A DNA stretch of 64,000 bases from Trichomonas tenax (Eukaryota; Parabasalia; Trichomonadida; Trichomonadidae), in NCBI GenBank assembly GCA_023091735.1, contig JALKBU010000073.1, positions 29,783-93,782 of the forward strand, read 5' to 3'. This document shows positions 49,600 to 59,237 of this stretch, piece after piece (within the stretch, counting starts at the first letter, position 1; every line of letters begins with the position of its first letter). Position numbers and translations under genes: made by a program. Under the pieces are notes generated by a model, which searched no databases, was not told where the DNA came from, and worked only from the letters and a program-made list of their open reading frames with translations.

Positions 49600-50293
49600 G
49601 TAACCACGTATCAGATATACGACCTAGTCATCAGAGACTACTGATGTTATTATAATTCTTTATTTTAAACATTCATTCTTTAAATATTTATCCATACTCT
49701 CTTTAACATCATCTGTACACCAAATTATAGTGTTTGGTATAAAATTCCAAACAAAATCTATGAAACAATTAATTCCATAAAAATATTAATGCACAATATA
49801 TTTTTTAAATTAAAAAGAATTCATTTCTAGCTACTATATAACTTATTTTTGAAGTATCAATGGATATAGACATAGATTATAATATTTGGAAAATATACAA
49901 AACGTAACATACTAATTTATCAAAGCAGAACATCTATATATCTAAAATCTAAGCTGTTAAGAGTATTTTTTGCTTTAGATTCAAATTCTGAAAATATCAA
50001 AAAATATCAAATTAATGATGAGGCATATTGAAAACTCACCAGTAAATGATAATTTAGAAATTTAATCATCTCTTTTAATAGCAAGTCTATGATTTTTATG
50101 CAAATATCGAATATCTTAAATTTACAAATGAAATTGAACTGCATGATTGTAACTTTGTTGTTTAATTTATAAATGTATACTTTATATATTGGCAAATGTG
50201 TTATGTCTTTAAAATGAATTATTTGATATGATATTTAATTACCATTAAAACACTTGAAATAAAACACTCAAACTTAAAAGTTAAGATGAGCAG
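49600..50293. other. intergenic DNA
   Basis: About 690 bp of very AT-rich DNA with no supported gene or repeat. Confidence 0.45.
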
Positions 50294-51049
50294 ATGATGG
50301 ATGGTCTAAATATGCAAGAAAAGTTCGAAATTAAGGAGAAAGTTTATTTCAGAATGAATAAAGCCGCCAAAATCAAGCAATTGAAGAAAGAGAAGAAAGA
50401 AGCGAACGAGGAGCTGGATTTCGAGAGAGCAGCGAGAATAGACGCTGAGATCAAAAAATTATACATTAAAACTTACAGTCCGGACTATTCTGAAGTTATC
50501 AAAATACAGAGACAAAAAGACGAAATAAAACTCAAATCAGTTGGTGAGTCGAGTAAATTAGAAGAGAAAACGAAGGAATTAATACTCCAATACACAGATT
50601 TATTTGAACAATTGAAGAAAAAGCAAGATAAAGAAAGAAGAGCGTTACAAAAAGAGAAGAAAATGACGTTGAAGCGTGAAAAGGAGCGTCCTATACCTCA
50701 AGCACGTGAAAGAATCAAAAAAGCAATTTTAATTGGTAAAACCGGTGATTTTCAGTTAGCAGAACAGATCAAACAAGATGCAATCTGGATTATACAACAG
50801 GAATTACCTATCAGATTAGAAGCTTGTCGTCAAACGTATCATAATTTCGAAGAAAAAATGAATAGAAAGCACACAAGAGAAAATATCTCTTTGCTACAGA
50901 AAATGCACAATGACTTCCAAATGATTACATTGAAATCTCTTAAGAGACAAAATCAATTGCAAGCATCAATGAGAAACAAGGATGTTAAAGAGCAGGAGTT
51001 CTTCTGGAAGGCTACAAATGGATTTAGATACGTGCCAATGAACTTTTAA
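50294..51049 (+). CDS. highly charged coiled-coil protein, unknown function
   Basis: 251 residues (MMDGLNMQEKFEIKEK); later in-frame ATGs at 50297, 50312 and 50354 are also possible starts. The protein is almost wholly helical and Lys/Glu-rich. A UVR-like motif (EANEELDFERAARIDAEIKK) lies at about residues 36-55, and long heptads at 75-125 (KKKQDKERRALQKEKKMTLK). A second segment (KAILIGKTGDFQLAEQIKQD) follows the same 'xDFxxAexik' pattern, and the chain ends with an aromatic EQEFFWKATNGFRYVPMNF. Paired helical hairpins of this sort occur in cytoskeletal or flagellar proteins, but no family can be named. The gene is intact although it lies among broken surface genes. Confidence 0.75.
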   Translation: MMDGLNMQEKFEIKEKVYFRMNKAAKIKQLKKEKKEANEELDFERAARIDAEIKKLYIKTYSPDYSEVIKIQRQKDEIKLKSVGESSKLEEKTKELILQYTDLFEQLKKKQDKERRALQKEKKMTLKREKERPIPQARERIKKAILIGKTGDFQLAEQIKQDAIWIIQQELPIRLEACRQTYHNFEEKMNRKHTRENISLLQKMHNDFQMITLKSLKRQNQLQASMRNKDVKEQEFFWKATNGFRYVPMNF

Positions 51050-51229
51050 TATTGATTTTTTATTCAACGAAAAATGAAAGAATTGTAAGTTAAAATAAAC
51101 ATGCTGCATCTTAGTATATGATTTTTATTTCGCAAAAGTTTCATTATTCATTTTTGTTTGTGAAAATATTTGATCGAATAAACAAATATTGTGATTGTTA
51201 GACTGCATTGTACATACTTTTCTATATGG

Positions 51230-51950
51230 GACGATATATTTCATCCCCTGGTCATTACAGAGAACAGAATAATTACAACAATTGATTCAAATTTAATTTC
51301 TAATGTTATATTCAGCAAATGAGGAGATCAAGGTGTTATAAGGATAACCAATGGAGGTTATAATATGATAAGTGACTGTTTATTTATAGAATCCAAGATT
51401 GCAAACAGAAATGGTGGATCTATCTATATCGAAGGCTTAGGATGTGTTCAAAAGCGGCTATACTGTATAAGAGCCCAAACTTCAGATACAAATGGACGTG
51501 GAGCGCATTCCTATATTCAAATTCAGCCGAATTCTGGATCATTCAATATTATCATGATATCAGCCATATCAGAATGCTCTGTATTCTCTACTTGTAATTA
51601 CTTCACTCAAAGAAATATAATTCAGTCATATCTTAACAATTCAGGTCATAAATGTTATAGAAACTGTGCTTATGTCATTGAATCCCGACAATACATCGTA
51701 CACTAACTTTAGTACATTTTGGAACAATACTTCCATTGAAAGATCTTTACTTCATCAATACAAAAATCATTCACTAAGATATTCGATTATAACAAATACA
51801 CATCAAATGGATTTTCGCCAAATGGTGTCATTGGTGTTCGAAATGCCCGGCTCTTTATTGATTCGTGCATAATATTAGGTAATACTGGCGTATCATTGTT
51901 TAGAACAGATCAAGGTGGTATAATAACTGTTACAGAAACATATAACTGAC
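51230..51950 (+). pseudogene. broken beta-helix surface-protein gene
   Basis: A single protein can be followed through three frames: ITTIDSNLISNVIFSK then TGA (51326-51328), DQGVIRITNGGYNMISDCLF, NGGSIYIEGLGCVQKRLYC, SYIQIQPNSGSFNIIMIS and CYRNCAY. After a frameshift near 51690 it reads NTSYTNFSTFWNNTSIE, and after another near 51815 NGVIGVRNARLFIDSCIILG. These are the strand-turn repeats and Cys/Asn pattern of the trichomonad beta-helix family, related in style to the ectodomain at 8644. The signal peptide, anchor and tail are missing. Confidence 0.75.
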
Positions 51951-52039
51951 CCTTGTAATACTATCAGTAAAAATTTATTATAATTTAACCCTTGTAATAT
52001 TATCAGTAAAAAAAGAATGGTTGAATTCATTCTGTAGTA

Positions 52040-52930
52040 ACCTACATAGAATTAGTTGCAATACTTGTGATATCCATATAGCAGTTGTTAATTACTATTT
52101 TTCCATCGTCATCTGGACAGCCATTAACAAAGGCAAAATAATCGCCTTCGTTGTCTTTAAATGAACAAAATTCATAAATAGTATAACCAAATTGTAAAGA
52201 GATGAAAATATTTGGTCTGGGTTTACTGTTTCTATTTCCAATAAAATTTGAAAATTGTACCGTCACTCCATCATAATCAGTATACATTGTTATACCAACG
52301 AAACTAACCAAATAATAATTATTTCATGTGTTATTGATGATTGATTGGTGTATCATATAACTATTTTTAGTAAAAGTTGAAACCAATATGAGACTATTAA
52401 CATTGTTATTAGAAATGTTCACATTTGATTCGTAAGTTGGTTCATTGCAATCAAAATAATATAAGGAGGAAGGTTCATTACCAAATAAGCAAATATACTC
52501 AGGATATGAAGAATTATAGTTCCAGCAGGAGATTAAACTACTTGTTGTATTTACAATGCAAATCTTAATACAGATAAAACCTCCTGATGATGCAATATAA
52601 ATATAAATCACAGCTTTTCCATTATCGTTTTGATAGCAATTTATAAAATTTGTGGATGCACGGGCAATTTATTTTCATCCAATGTTGATGATTGGAATCA
52701 ATATTAATTACTGGTGATCTTAATTTGATAAATTCACATTTTTTTAACATAGATAGAGGAGTTGTAAGTAATATTAACATACTTTCCAGGTGATTTGTTT
52801 GATTGAACCTGATCAAATGTGGTGTTAAAATAGTCATACCACGAATTCTTCATAAATTGATCAATTCTGTAGGATTTCATTAAAACTATAGATTTCATCA
52901 CTGAACAAACCTGTGATAAGAAAATAATTT
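52040..52930 (-). pseudogene. second broken beta-helix surface-protein gene, opposite strand
   Basis: Minus-strand pieces in at least three frames: KYVNITYNSSIYVKK (about 52780), KCEFIKLRSPVINIDS, SSGGFICIKICIVNTTSSLI with SCWNYNSSYPEYICLFGN (52600-52480), and VQFSNFIGNRNSKPRPNIFI with YEFCSFKDNEGDYFAFVNG (52260-52120). The CxFxxN and S-G-G-F-I strand patterns match the same surface family. Internal stops and shifts mean it is not expressed as one protein. It is tail-to-tail with the copy at 51230-51950. Confidence 0.7.
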
Positions 52931-52969
52931 GTAAAGTGTCAAAAATAAATGTAAACTGACATATTTTTA

Positions 52970-53623
52970 ATGAGTACAGAAGAATTCGATAGCGAGAAGT
53001 TAAATGAGTCTTCAATTGTTGACAATGACGTAAAGTATATTCCTTTCTTTTCCAGTCCGGGACTAGCAGAGAAAGAAGAAAGAGAAGTGAAAATTAAAGC
53101 GAAGTTTTTGTTGGATTCAGAGGGTGATGGCGACACTGCGAAAGTCAGCAAGAAGCCTGAACCAGTTCGAAATCAAAGAATTCAAAAACAAAATCAAACA
53201 AAGCCGAAATCAGCAATAATTGACTCTCAGTCATCATTCATTACTAATTCTAAGTCTCTGGAAACTCATGAAGTACCTGTTAAGTGGTTTTCTTTTTATA
53301 ATGAAATACAAAATGCGAAATTAAAGGCTTTGTCTTTTCTAGATGCTGATCAAAAGGCGTCCTTTCTTCAAAAGAATCATATAACTTTCTATAATTACAC
53401 TCCTAACGCTCAAAGAAAAACTCCAATAATTCAAAATCAGCAAGAAGTGAACAATGATGATATTGATGAATCACCAATGCCAATGCAAATAGTTTTCAGC
53501 GACTCAGAAGATTCAGATGAAAGCAGTGGAATGATTTCAAGTATTTATAATAATTTAAAGCAACATTTTGATTCCAAAAACGAAGATGATGAATTGGTTT
53601 TCAATGTTCCGATTGCTGACTAA
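52970..53623 (+). CDS. acidic, largely disordered protein, unknown function
   Basis: 217 residues from the ATG at 52970 (MSTEEFDSEKLNESSIVDND). The first ~100 residues are charged and low in hydrophobics. A short conserved-looking aromatic block VKWFSFYNEIQNAKLKALSF (about 103-122) and ASFLQKNHITFYNYTP (about 127-142) may be a small fold or interaction motif. The rest is acidic with Ser-Asp repeats (SDSEDSDESSG) and ends DDELVFNVPIAD. No signal, TM or catalytic motif. The frame is intact between two decayed surface genes; either a real small gene or a survivor of a larger one. I do not recognise it. Confidence 0.6.
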   Translation: MSTEEFDSEKLNESSIVDNDVKYIPFFSSPGLAEKEEREVKIKAKFLLDSEGDGDTAKVSKKPEPVRNQRIQKQNQTKPKSAIIDSQSSFITNSKSLETHEVPVKWFSFYNEIQNAKLKALSFLDADQKASFLQKNHITFYNYTPNAQRKTPIIQNQQEVNNDDIDESPMPMQIVFSDSEDSDESSGMISSIYNNLKQHFDSKNEDDELVFNVPIAD

Positions 53624-53869
53624 TTGCATTGATCAATATTCAAAAAAAAAACGAAATTATTCTCTTTATTGAAAATATGATTTCATATTGATAGCACGAA
53701 ACACAGAACGAAATTTTGTGTTTATGTTCTTTGAATTATGATGTGTTCATTATATTGACAGAATAAGAATCAAATGATATCATTTCACGGTTTGTTTACA
53801 TCTGGAACTAAAGTGTTAAAAATAAAAACACCAATTTAAATAGTCATTTGTTTGAGTTATGTTCTAATA

Positions 53870-54190
53870 ATATTTAGAGAAATGATAGAGAGGTCTCGAC
53901 TTGGAAGAAAGAAAAAGCATCCACATGAAAATTTCTTTTTGTCATAACATTTTTGTTCATCGCCGTTTATTGGACTATCATTGACTTCTTTGTAGCAATT
54001 TTCATGGAAATTAAAAATGATAGAAAGAGTTGTTATATTGTTATCGAATGTTGTTGATTCAGAGAATGTGAAATTGTTACTCTCGAAGTAACACTTTTCA
54101 AAATGAATCTCTCCTTGTGCAAAAGGGGATTGATTTGCATCTATGGATGCGCCAAATACGCAAAATTCCAATGCGTATATATCCCCTTGT
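53870..54190 (-). pseudogene. beta-helix surface-protein C-terminal fragment, copy B
   Basis: The minus-strand frame encodes LEFCVFGASIDANQSPFAQ, EIHFEKCYFESNNFTFSEST, FDNNITTLSIIFNFHENCYK and EQKCYDKKKFSCGCFFFLP. It aligns with copy A (48058-48410) including its 3' flank (GAAAGAAAAAGCATCCACAT region against its complement). Copy B keeps the CYDKKKFSCGC segment in frame, where copy A is shifted. No start or signal sequence. Confidence 0.7.
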
Positions 54191-54964
54191 ACGCAGTTTA
54201 CATACGCATTTGCGTGTATTCAATTTTTGAGATATATTCGTTTTTTCTTGTTAACAACTAGAATCAGAGCAAAATTAAATCATACAATGAACATTATTAT
54301 TCAAATGCTATCTAATTCAATTAAAAAATTATCATTGAACGATGACCTAATTTAATTAGGGGATGGCAGGGTCAATAATAAAATGTAAAAATAAGAATTT
54401 ATTTTGAAAGCGGATGAATTAATGATATACTAATAATATAGATTATTATTATCAAGTAAAACCCAATGCTATCTCAATTTGAATTGGAATTGAGGATAAA
54501 GTAATTATGTTTCCAACTGCTTGTCGGTTATTCCAAAGTATTTTTGATTCCATTATTATCCATGATTCCTAATTCCAATATCGAAGTTGATTCCAAATTT
54601 TGAGAGCATTATGCGCATATCCAAATATTCGGCGATTCCAAATAATTCGGGTATTCCATTATTGTCACTTTTCGGTCTATTTTTGACATATGGAATAACC
54701 GTCATTATTTCAAATTGGCGGTTATTGCAAAATAGGGTCTGATTCCAAATTCACTTTATTCGCATAAAGTCACCTTTATTCCAATAAAGTTTTTTATTCT
54801 ATTAAACTCCAATTTCTAGGAAACCATTAATAAATCCCTACCATAGGAATTTTAATTATTAATTAAACAATATATTTTAATCACAAATTATAAGAATTTA
54901 TTATGATTTCGATATAAATTATAAGAAAATTGTTTATTTTATATATATTAGGAAAATATTCTAT
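54191..54964. other. non-coding DNA with an ATTCCA-rich stretch
   Basis: At 54490-54790 the words ATTCCA/ATTCCAA and their complement TGGAAT recur about a dozen times at irregular spacing, including a local fold (GGTTATTCCA/TGGAATAACC at about 54514 and 54693). No open frame of note. Confidence 0.45.
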
Positions 54965-54984
54965 GCCATAGCGGACCCTTAAAA
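54965..54984 (-). repeat. right member of the perfect 20-bp inverted repeat
   Basis: GCCATAGCGGACCCTTAAAA is the exact reverse complement of 45899-45918. A weaker relative (CTCTGTAGCGGCCCTTAGC) occurs near 56421-56439 in the same orientation. Confidence 0.7.
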
Positions 54985-57012
54985 TACACAATAACAAATA
55001 AATTTTTTAAGCTTTTGTCATTCTGAATGCATTGAAATATTGTTCGATTTTAATTGATCAAATTGACATTACAACATATATAGAATAAAAAAGTTTTCAA
55101 ATATATGTTTGACATGTAATTATTATTCTGACAATAAATATTATTTATTAGTCGAAATCAGTCATCTATCATTTTATCTGTCATGTAAGTTTATTTTATT
55201 GTCATAATGAAAAAATATAACAGCTTTACATGCCAGATGTGCACGTTTAAGTTTTTAGAAAAATATGTGTATCTTGCATTCTGAGTCAGTGCTTCCTTCT
55301 TCCCAGGCAGAGTTCTGATGCAATATTCATTGATACATTCTAATGGATTGCCTAGCTTCAACAAGTTTACAAATAGTTGTATTTCGACTAATTTATTGAG
55401 TTAGAAAATCAACATCAATCGATCTAACTCAGAGCCTATATGAGTAATACCTCATTGATCAATTATTGGCACCCTGCCACATTTCATCAAAAGATCATAT
55501 ATTTGCAACCATTCTTAGAATATTTCGTTGATTCATCAGTACATTAATCACATCAAATAAGCTGCTCCTTACTTGAGATGGTGTCTTGAGTTTGAGTAAT
55601 TATTAATCACTATTTTTAGCCACACGCTATTCAGCCCACCCAAGCATGCATTTATCGAGTCCATGCAGCCTAGAATTACTGTTTGTTTCAATCAATTTTG
55701 TCTATATACACGAGAACTGAAAAGAATTGTCACTTTTAATCATTGAATACTAGAAAACATCAAAGACATCATAATATTGATATGCAGATGGAGCTTAGTC
55801 ATTTGAACATGTTTTTAATGAAAAAAATCGCTGTTTTGAAAAAAACAGTTGAAAATTTAAAATAGTTCCAAACCTCAGAATATCAATCAATGGTATATTC
55901 TGATCTATTTTAATTGGTTTTTAATCGACAAAATAAGGAATTTAATTTTTCCAAAAAAAATTAATAAATATTAATATATGGTATGCAATCTACAATCTAT
56001 TTTTCTTAATACAGCACGTTTTATAGAGGAAAAATTGAAAGGCGCAAAATTAGTGTAGAGAGGTTTACAAAATTCCCCTCAAAAGTCATTTAGAGATGGC
56101 TCAAAAGTCAAGCACAGTGTTGCACTAATTTTGCGGCAAGTATACAGCGCTTAAATATTTCAACATCTTCAAAAAAGTGATAATTATCATAAAATGAATT
56201 GATAAGCTAGTTATAGATATGATTATAAAGGTAGAAGTATTTACTCAGTGAAAAAGAACAGAATTTTATAAAAACATTATAAATGAAATCTTAAATAGAG
56301 ATATTGATATTTATATATCTGTAATTGAACCGAACTACTGATGTAAATTACACAGATTTCTATAAATATGCATAAACCTTCGTTAAATATGGAGATAATA
56401 ATCGGATCTCAAAAACCCTCTGTAGCGGCCCTTAGCAAATTTGTCAGTAATCAACGAAATGTTAGTATCAGCTGTGTGTAGAAGATGGAGCCAAAAAATC
56501 GGCAAAATTTTGTGGTACAAAATTCGAATTGTAACATGTAGGTTTCAAGACGGATTCAGACGCCAGATACTCTTGTAGAAAGCCACTGGTAACGCCAAGG
56601 CTAGAAACCAACAAAGTTTAAAAATCGCAATATCATAGCAATGACTTTAGTCCAGAGCAACTAAATAGGTTCTATGATAAATTCGCTGAGTTACATTTTT
56701 GATTGTGCCATATAGAAAAGTCGAGTTTTGAATCCTCATCGAGACACCAAAACTAAACTTCGACCGAGGCCAAAAAAGTGAGATTTTTAATAACGTACAT
56801 TCTGCCACAGGACCTTTTGCTGCTTCAGCCACAAGTTTTGAGGATTGCAGTATTCAAAATTTATTTGTTTCAATGTAATCATAAAACCAAAAGAAGTGCT
56901 TTTTCATTCATCATTTTTGTAGTAAAAAAAACATTATAGTTATATGCGTTCAATAAAGATCTATATATAGTACATAACAACATTTAAACATAAATAAACA
57001 AAATAAAGTAAA
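54985..57012. other. 2-kb non-coding region before the kinase gene
   Basis: No supported gene. It contains TGACATGTAA/TTACATG blocks at 55100-55240 related to the flanks of the 17.1-kb element, the MITE-like repeat at 56041-56137, and a TIR-like sequence near 56430. A 61-codon minus-strand frame (56647-56832) with mixed composition is not recognisable and is probably a remnant of unknown origin. Confidence 0.45.
56041..56137. mobile_element. 97-bp MITE-like inverted repeat
   Basis: GGCGCAAAATTAGTG at 56041-56055 is inverted as CACTAATTTTGCGGC at 56123-56137 (14 of 15 positions). The interior also contains CTCAAAAGTCA twice. No coding capacity. Confidence 0.55.
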
Positions 57013-58179
57013 TCAGATTGTGTAAACGAGAGAACGAGGCATCTTCTTTCTCTTTGAGGACGGACATGGAGAGTTTCCTGGAATGATGGCAGGGCGCGGT
57101 TTGAATGAGCTGGATTGGTCCTTTGGATTCAGTGGAGGAAGTTTGTCGGATCCCTTCGAAGAGAAACGACGTCCAAGTTTATAAATGTTGAGCATCGATT
57201 GTCTAAAATCGTGAATTTGGTTCTCTCTGCACATCATTTGGTACGTAATAGTGTCCTGGTCAATGACACCATTATCCATCTTTTTCATTACGTCGTCAAT
57301 GCTCAGATTGAACGACTGAAGGCGTCTTAAAATAAAATCAAAATTATATTTGAAGTTATTGACATCATTAAGGACGTATTCGTATCTATCCTTAACCCAC
57401 TTGTGTTTTATTATCTCCTCGAGTGTTATTCTTTCAACCGGGCTCTTTAATAACATTTTCCTGATTAGGTCCCTGCATTCCGCTGACAGCGTCTGAGGCA
57501 GAATAAAGTCCTTGAAAACTATCTTCTGTGCGAGTTTGGAGAAGTTTGGGTCCTGAAAAGGCAAATATCCACAAACCATGCCGAAAAGAACGACTCCCAT
57601 GCTCCATATATCGGTGGCAAAAGTGTATTTTTGGCCGAGAATCATTTCTGGCGCCGCATATGATATCGATCCGCATTGAGTTACCATTAAATTGTCTTCA
57701 TCAGGCGAATTTGAAAGTCCAAAGTCCAATATTCTGATGTTTCTATTAGAATCAAACACAATGTTTTCTGCCTTTATGTCCCTGTGCGCTATATTGCACT
57801 CTTTGTGTAAATATTGAATTGCAACTAACAATTGAGCGAAAATTATCGATGCGTCATCTTCTGATAGTATTCCTCTGGACTTAATTGTGTCCAAAAGCGT
57901 TCCATTTGGGGCAAATTCCAAGATCAAATAAACATTATTTTCAGTTTCTATGACTTCGTACAAATCTGTGATGAAATGGTGCTTCAATCGCCTCATTATG
58001 TTGATCTCCCTGCGAATTAAGACTTTATGTCGTTCACAATCTTGGCAATTGTTATTCGGGATCATTTTGATGCAAACCTTCGTCCCTGTCTTGTTATGGA
58101 CAGCTAGATACACAGAACTGAAAGTTCCGGTCCCAATGACGAACTGAATGTTATAGTTTAACAATACTTCATGTTCCAT
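57013..58179 (-). CDS. Ser/Thr protein kinase, CAMK/SNF1-like
   Basis: 388 residues from the ATG at 58177-58179. The kinase domain spans about residues 10-270 with all key elements: glycine loop GTGTFSSV (16-23), Lys38 in VCIKM, catalytic loop HRDIKAEN (132-139), DFGLSN (152-157), APE (176-178), and DIWSMGVVLFGMVCGYLPF in the C-lobe. The LDFGLSN motif and the short activation loop (MVTQCGSISYAAPE) are typical of the CAMK group (AMPK/SNF1, MARK), a group very expanded in trichomonads. The C-terminal ~120 residues carry a UBA-like position segment (FNLSIDDVMKKMDNGVIDQD) and a basic Pro/Ser tail. It should be an active cytoplasmic kinase; substrate unknown. A broken paralogue lies upstream on the same strand. 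Confidence 0.9.
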   Translation of the reverse strand: MEHEVLLNYNIQFVIGTGTFSSVYLAVHNKTGTKVCIKMIPNNNCQDCERHKVLIRREINIMRRLKHHFITDLYEVIETENNVYLILEFAPNGTLLDTIKSRGILSEDDASIIFAQLLVAIQYLHKECNIAHRDIKAENIVFDSNRNIRILDFGLSNSPDEDNLMVTQCGSISYAAPEMILGQKYTFATDIWSMGVVLFGMVCGYLPFQDPNFSKLAQKIVFKDFILPQTLSAECRDLIRKMLLKSPVERITLEEIIKHKWVKDRYEYVLNDVNNFKYNFDFILRRLQSFNLSIDDVMKKMDNGVIDQDTITYQMMCRENQIHDFRQSMLNIYKLGRRFSSKGSDKLPPLNPKDQSSSFKPRPAIIPGNSPCPSSKRKKMPRSLVYTI

Positions 58180-59237
58180 TATTAAAATAAAATAATTTAC
58201 TTTTATTTCTCCTTTCAGAGATTAAAAACATTTTTAAATTTTCTGCGAAATCTTTCATCATTTTGGTAATATATCATTTGACAAAAGTTAGTTTTGAGAG
58301 ATGTTATGAAAACTCCTCTCAAAACTATAATCATTGAAAACAAAAAAAAAATTGTTCTTTTTGCCCAAAAACATGATATTTGGATCCCATACATTAGATC
58401 AATGCCAGAGATCAATTATCAGCGGAAAATATTAGATATGAATGTTAATTGAAAATTGTTGCTTTTTCGAGTATATTGTGAGCTGCAAATATCATATTTA
58501 AAGTTAGAATTGAATTAAATTTTTCTGGTCAGAAAAACTTCACAAGTTGACCATTTTTGTTTTTCATATTTAAAGGTATATATTTTGATTGATTTTTTGA
58601 ATGAATTTAATTAGCCATTAATTATTTGACATTAATTGTTGTATGCAATCTATGTCATATTTCACTTTGTTTTGCTTCAAAATTACCGATAAATTCTCAA
58701 TTTATAATTATTCCTCAAATTTCGTGAACAACAATCGGTATAGATATTGACCCTAATCTTTATATTTTCACCAAATTAGCTCAAATCCAAAAGATGTAGC
58801 GATGGATATTAAATCATCAATGAAAAAATTAATTGTAATCTACAGAGCCTTATCGCCGCTATGAAAAAATTATTAATTGTAGGTGTTATCGGTGAGCTAA
58901 TGTAGGGGCATCTCCTGAAGAGTTCAACAACAATGTACTATCAAAATAAACAGATTATGATGTATTTGAATTACTGCATTCAATATTGATGCTAAGTATA
59001 TGTCTTTGATTGGATAAATCCATGCTCTTAAATGTAATTTAAACAAATGAAAGGTTATTGACAATCGTTCCTTTCTAATATGAATTCAGCGAAGATAAAG
59101 TCTACGATAATAATATCATTTGACAATATAAACAATCATTCATTAGCCTAAAAAACTGAAGCATAGTTAAATAATCGAAATTAATTCTTTATACAATGGA
59201 AAGATAAAAATTAAATGAACAAAACGAACACGAAAAG
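58180..59237. other. intergenic DNA between the two kinase copies
   Basis: About 1.06 kb, no gene. 58833-58860 (TTGTAATCTACAGAGCCTTA...) matches the reverse complement of 59271-59298, inside the 3' end of the kinase pseudogene, at 27 of 28 positions. It is flanked by a near-direct repeat (ATGAAAAAATTAATTGTA at 58820 and ATGAAAAAATTATTAATTGTA at 58861). Confidence 0.5.

Noticed and set aside
45899..54984. Maverick/Polinton-type giant virus-like transposon
   Set aside because: No DNA polymerase B, integrase, packaging ATPase or capsid-like frame is present between the inverted repeats, and the repeats are much shorter than in Mavericks.
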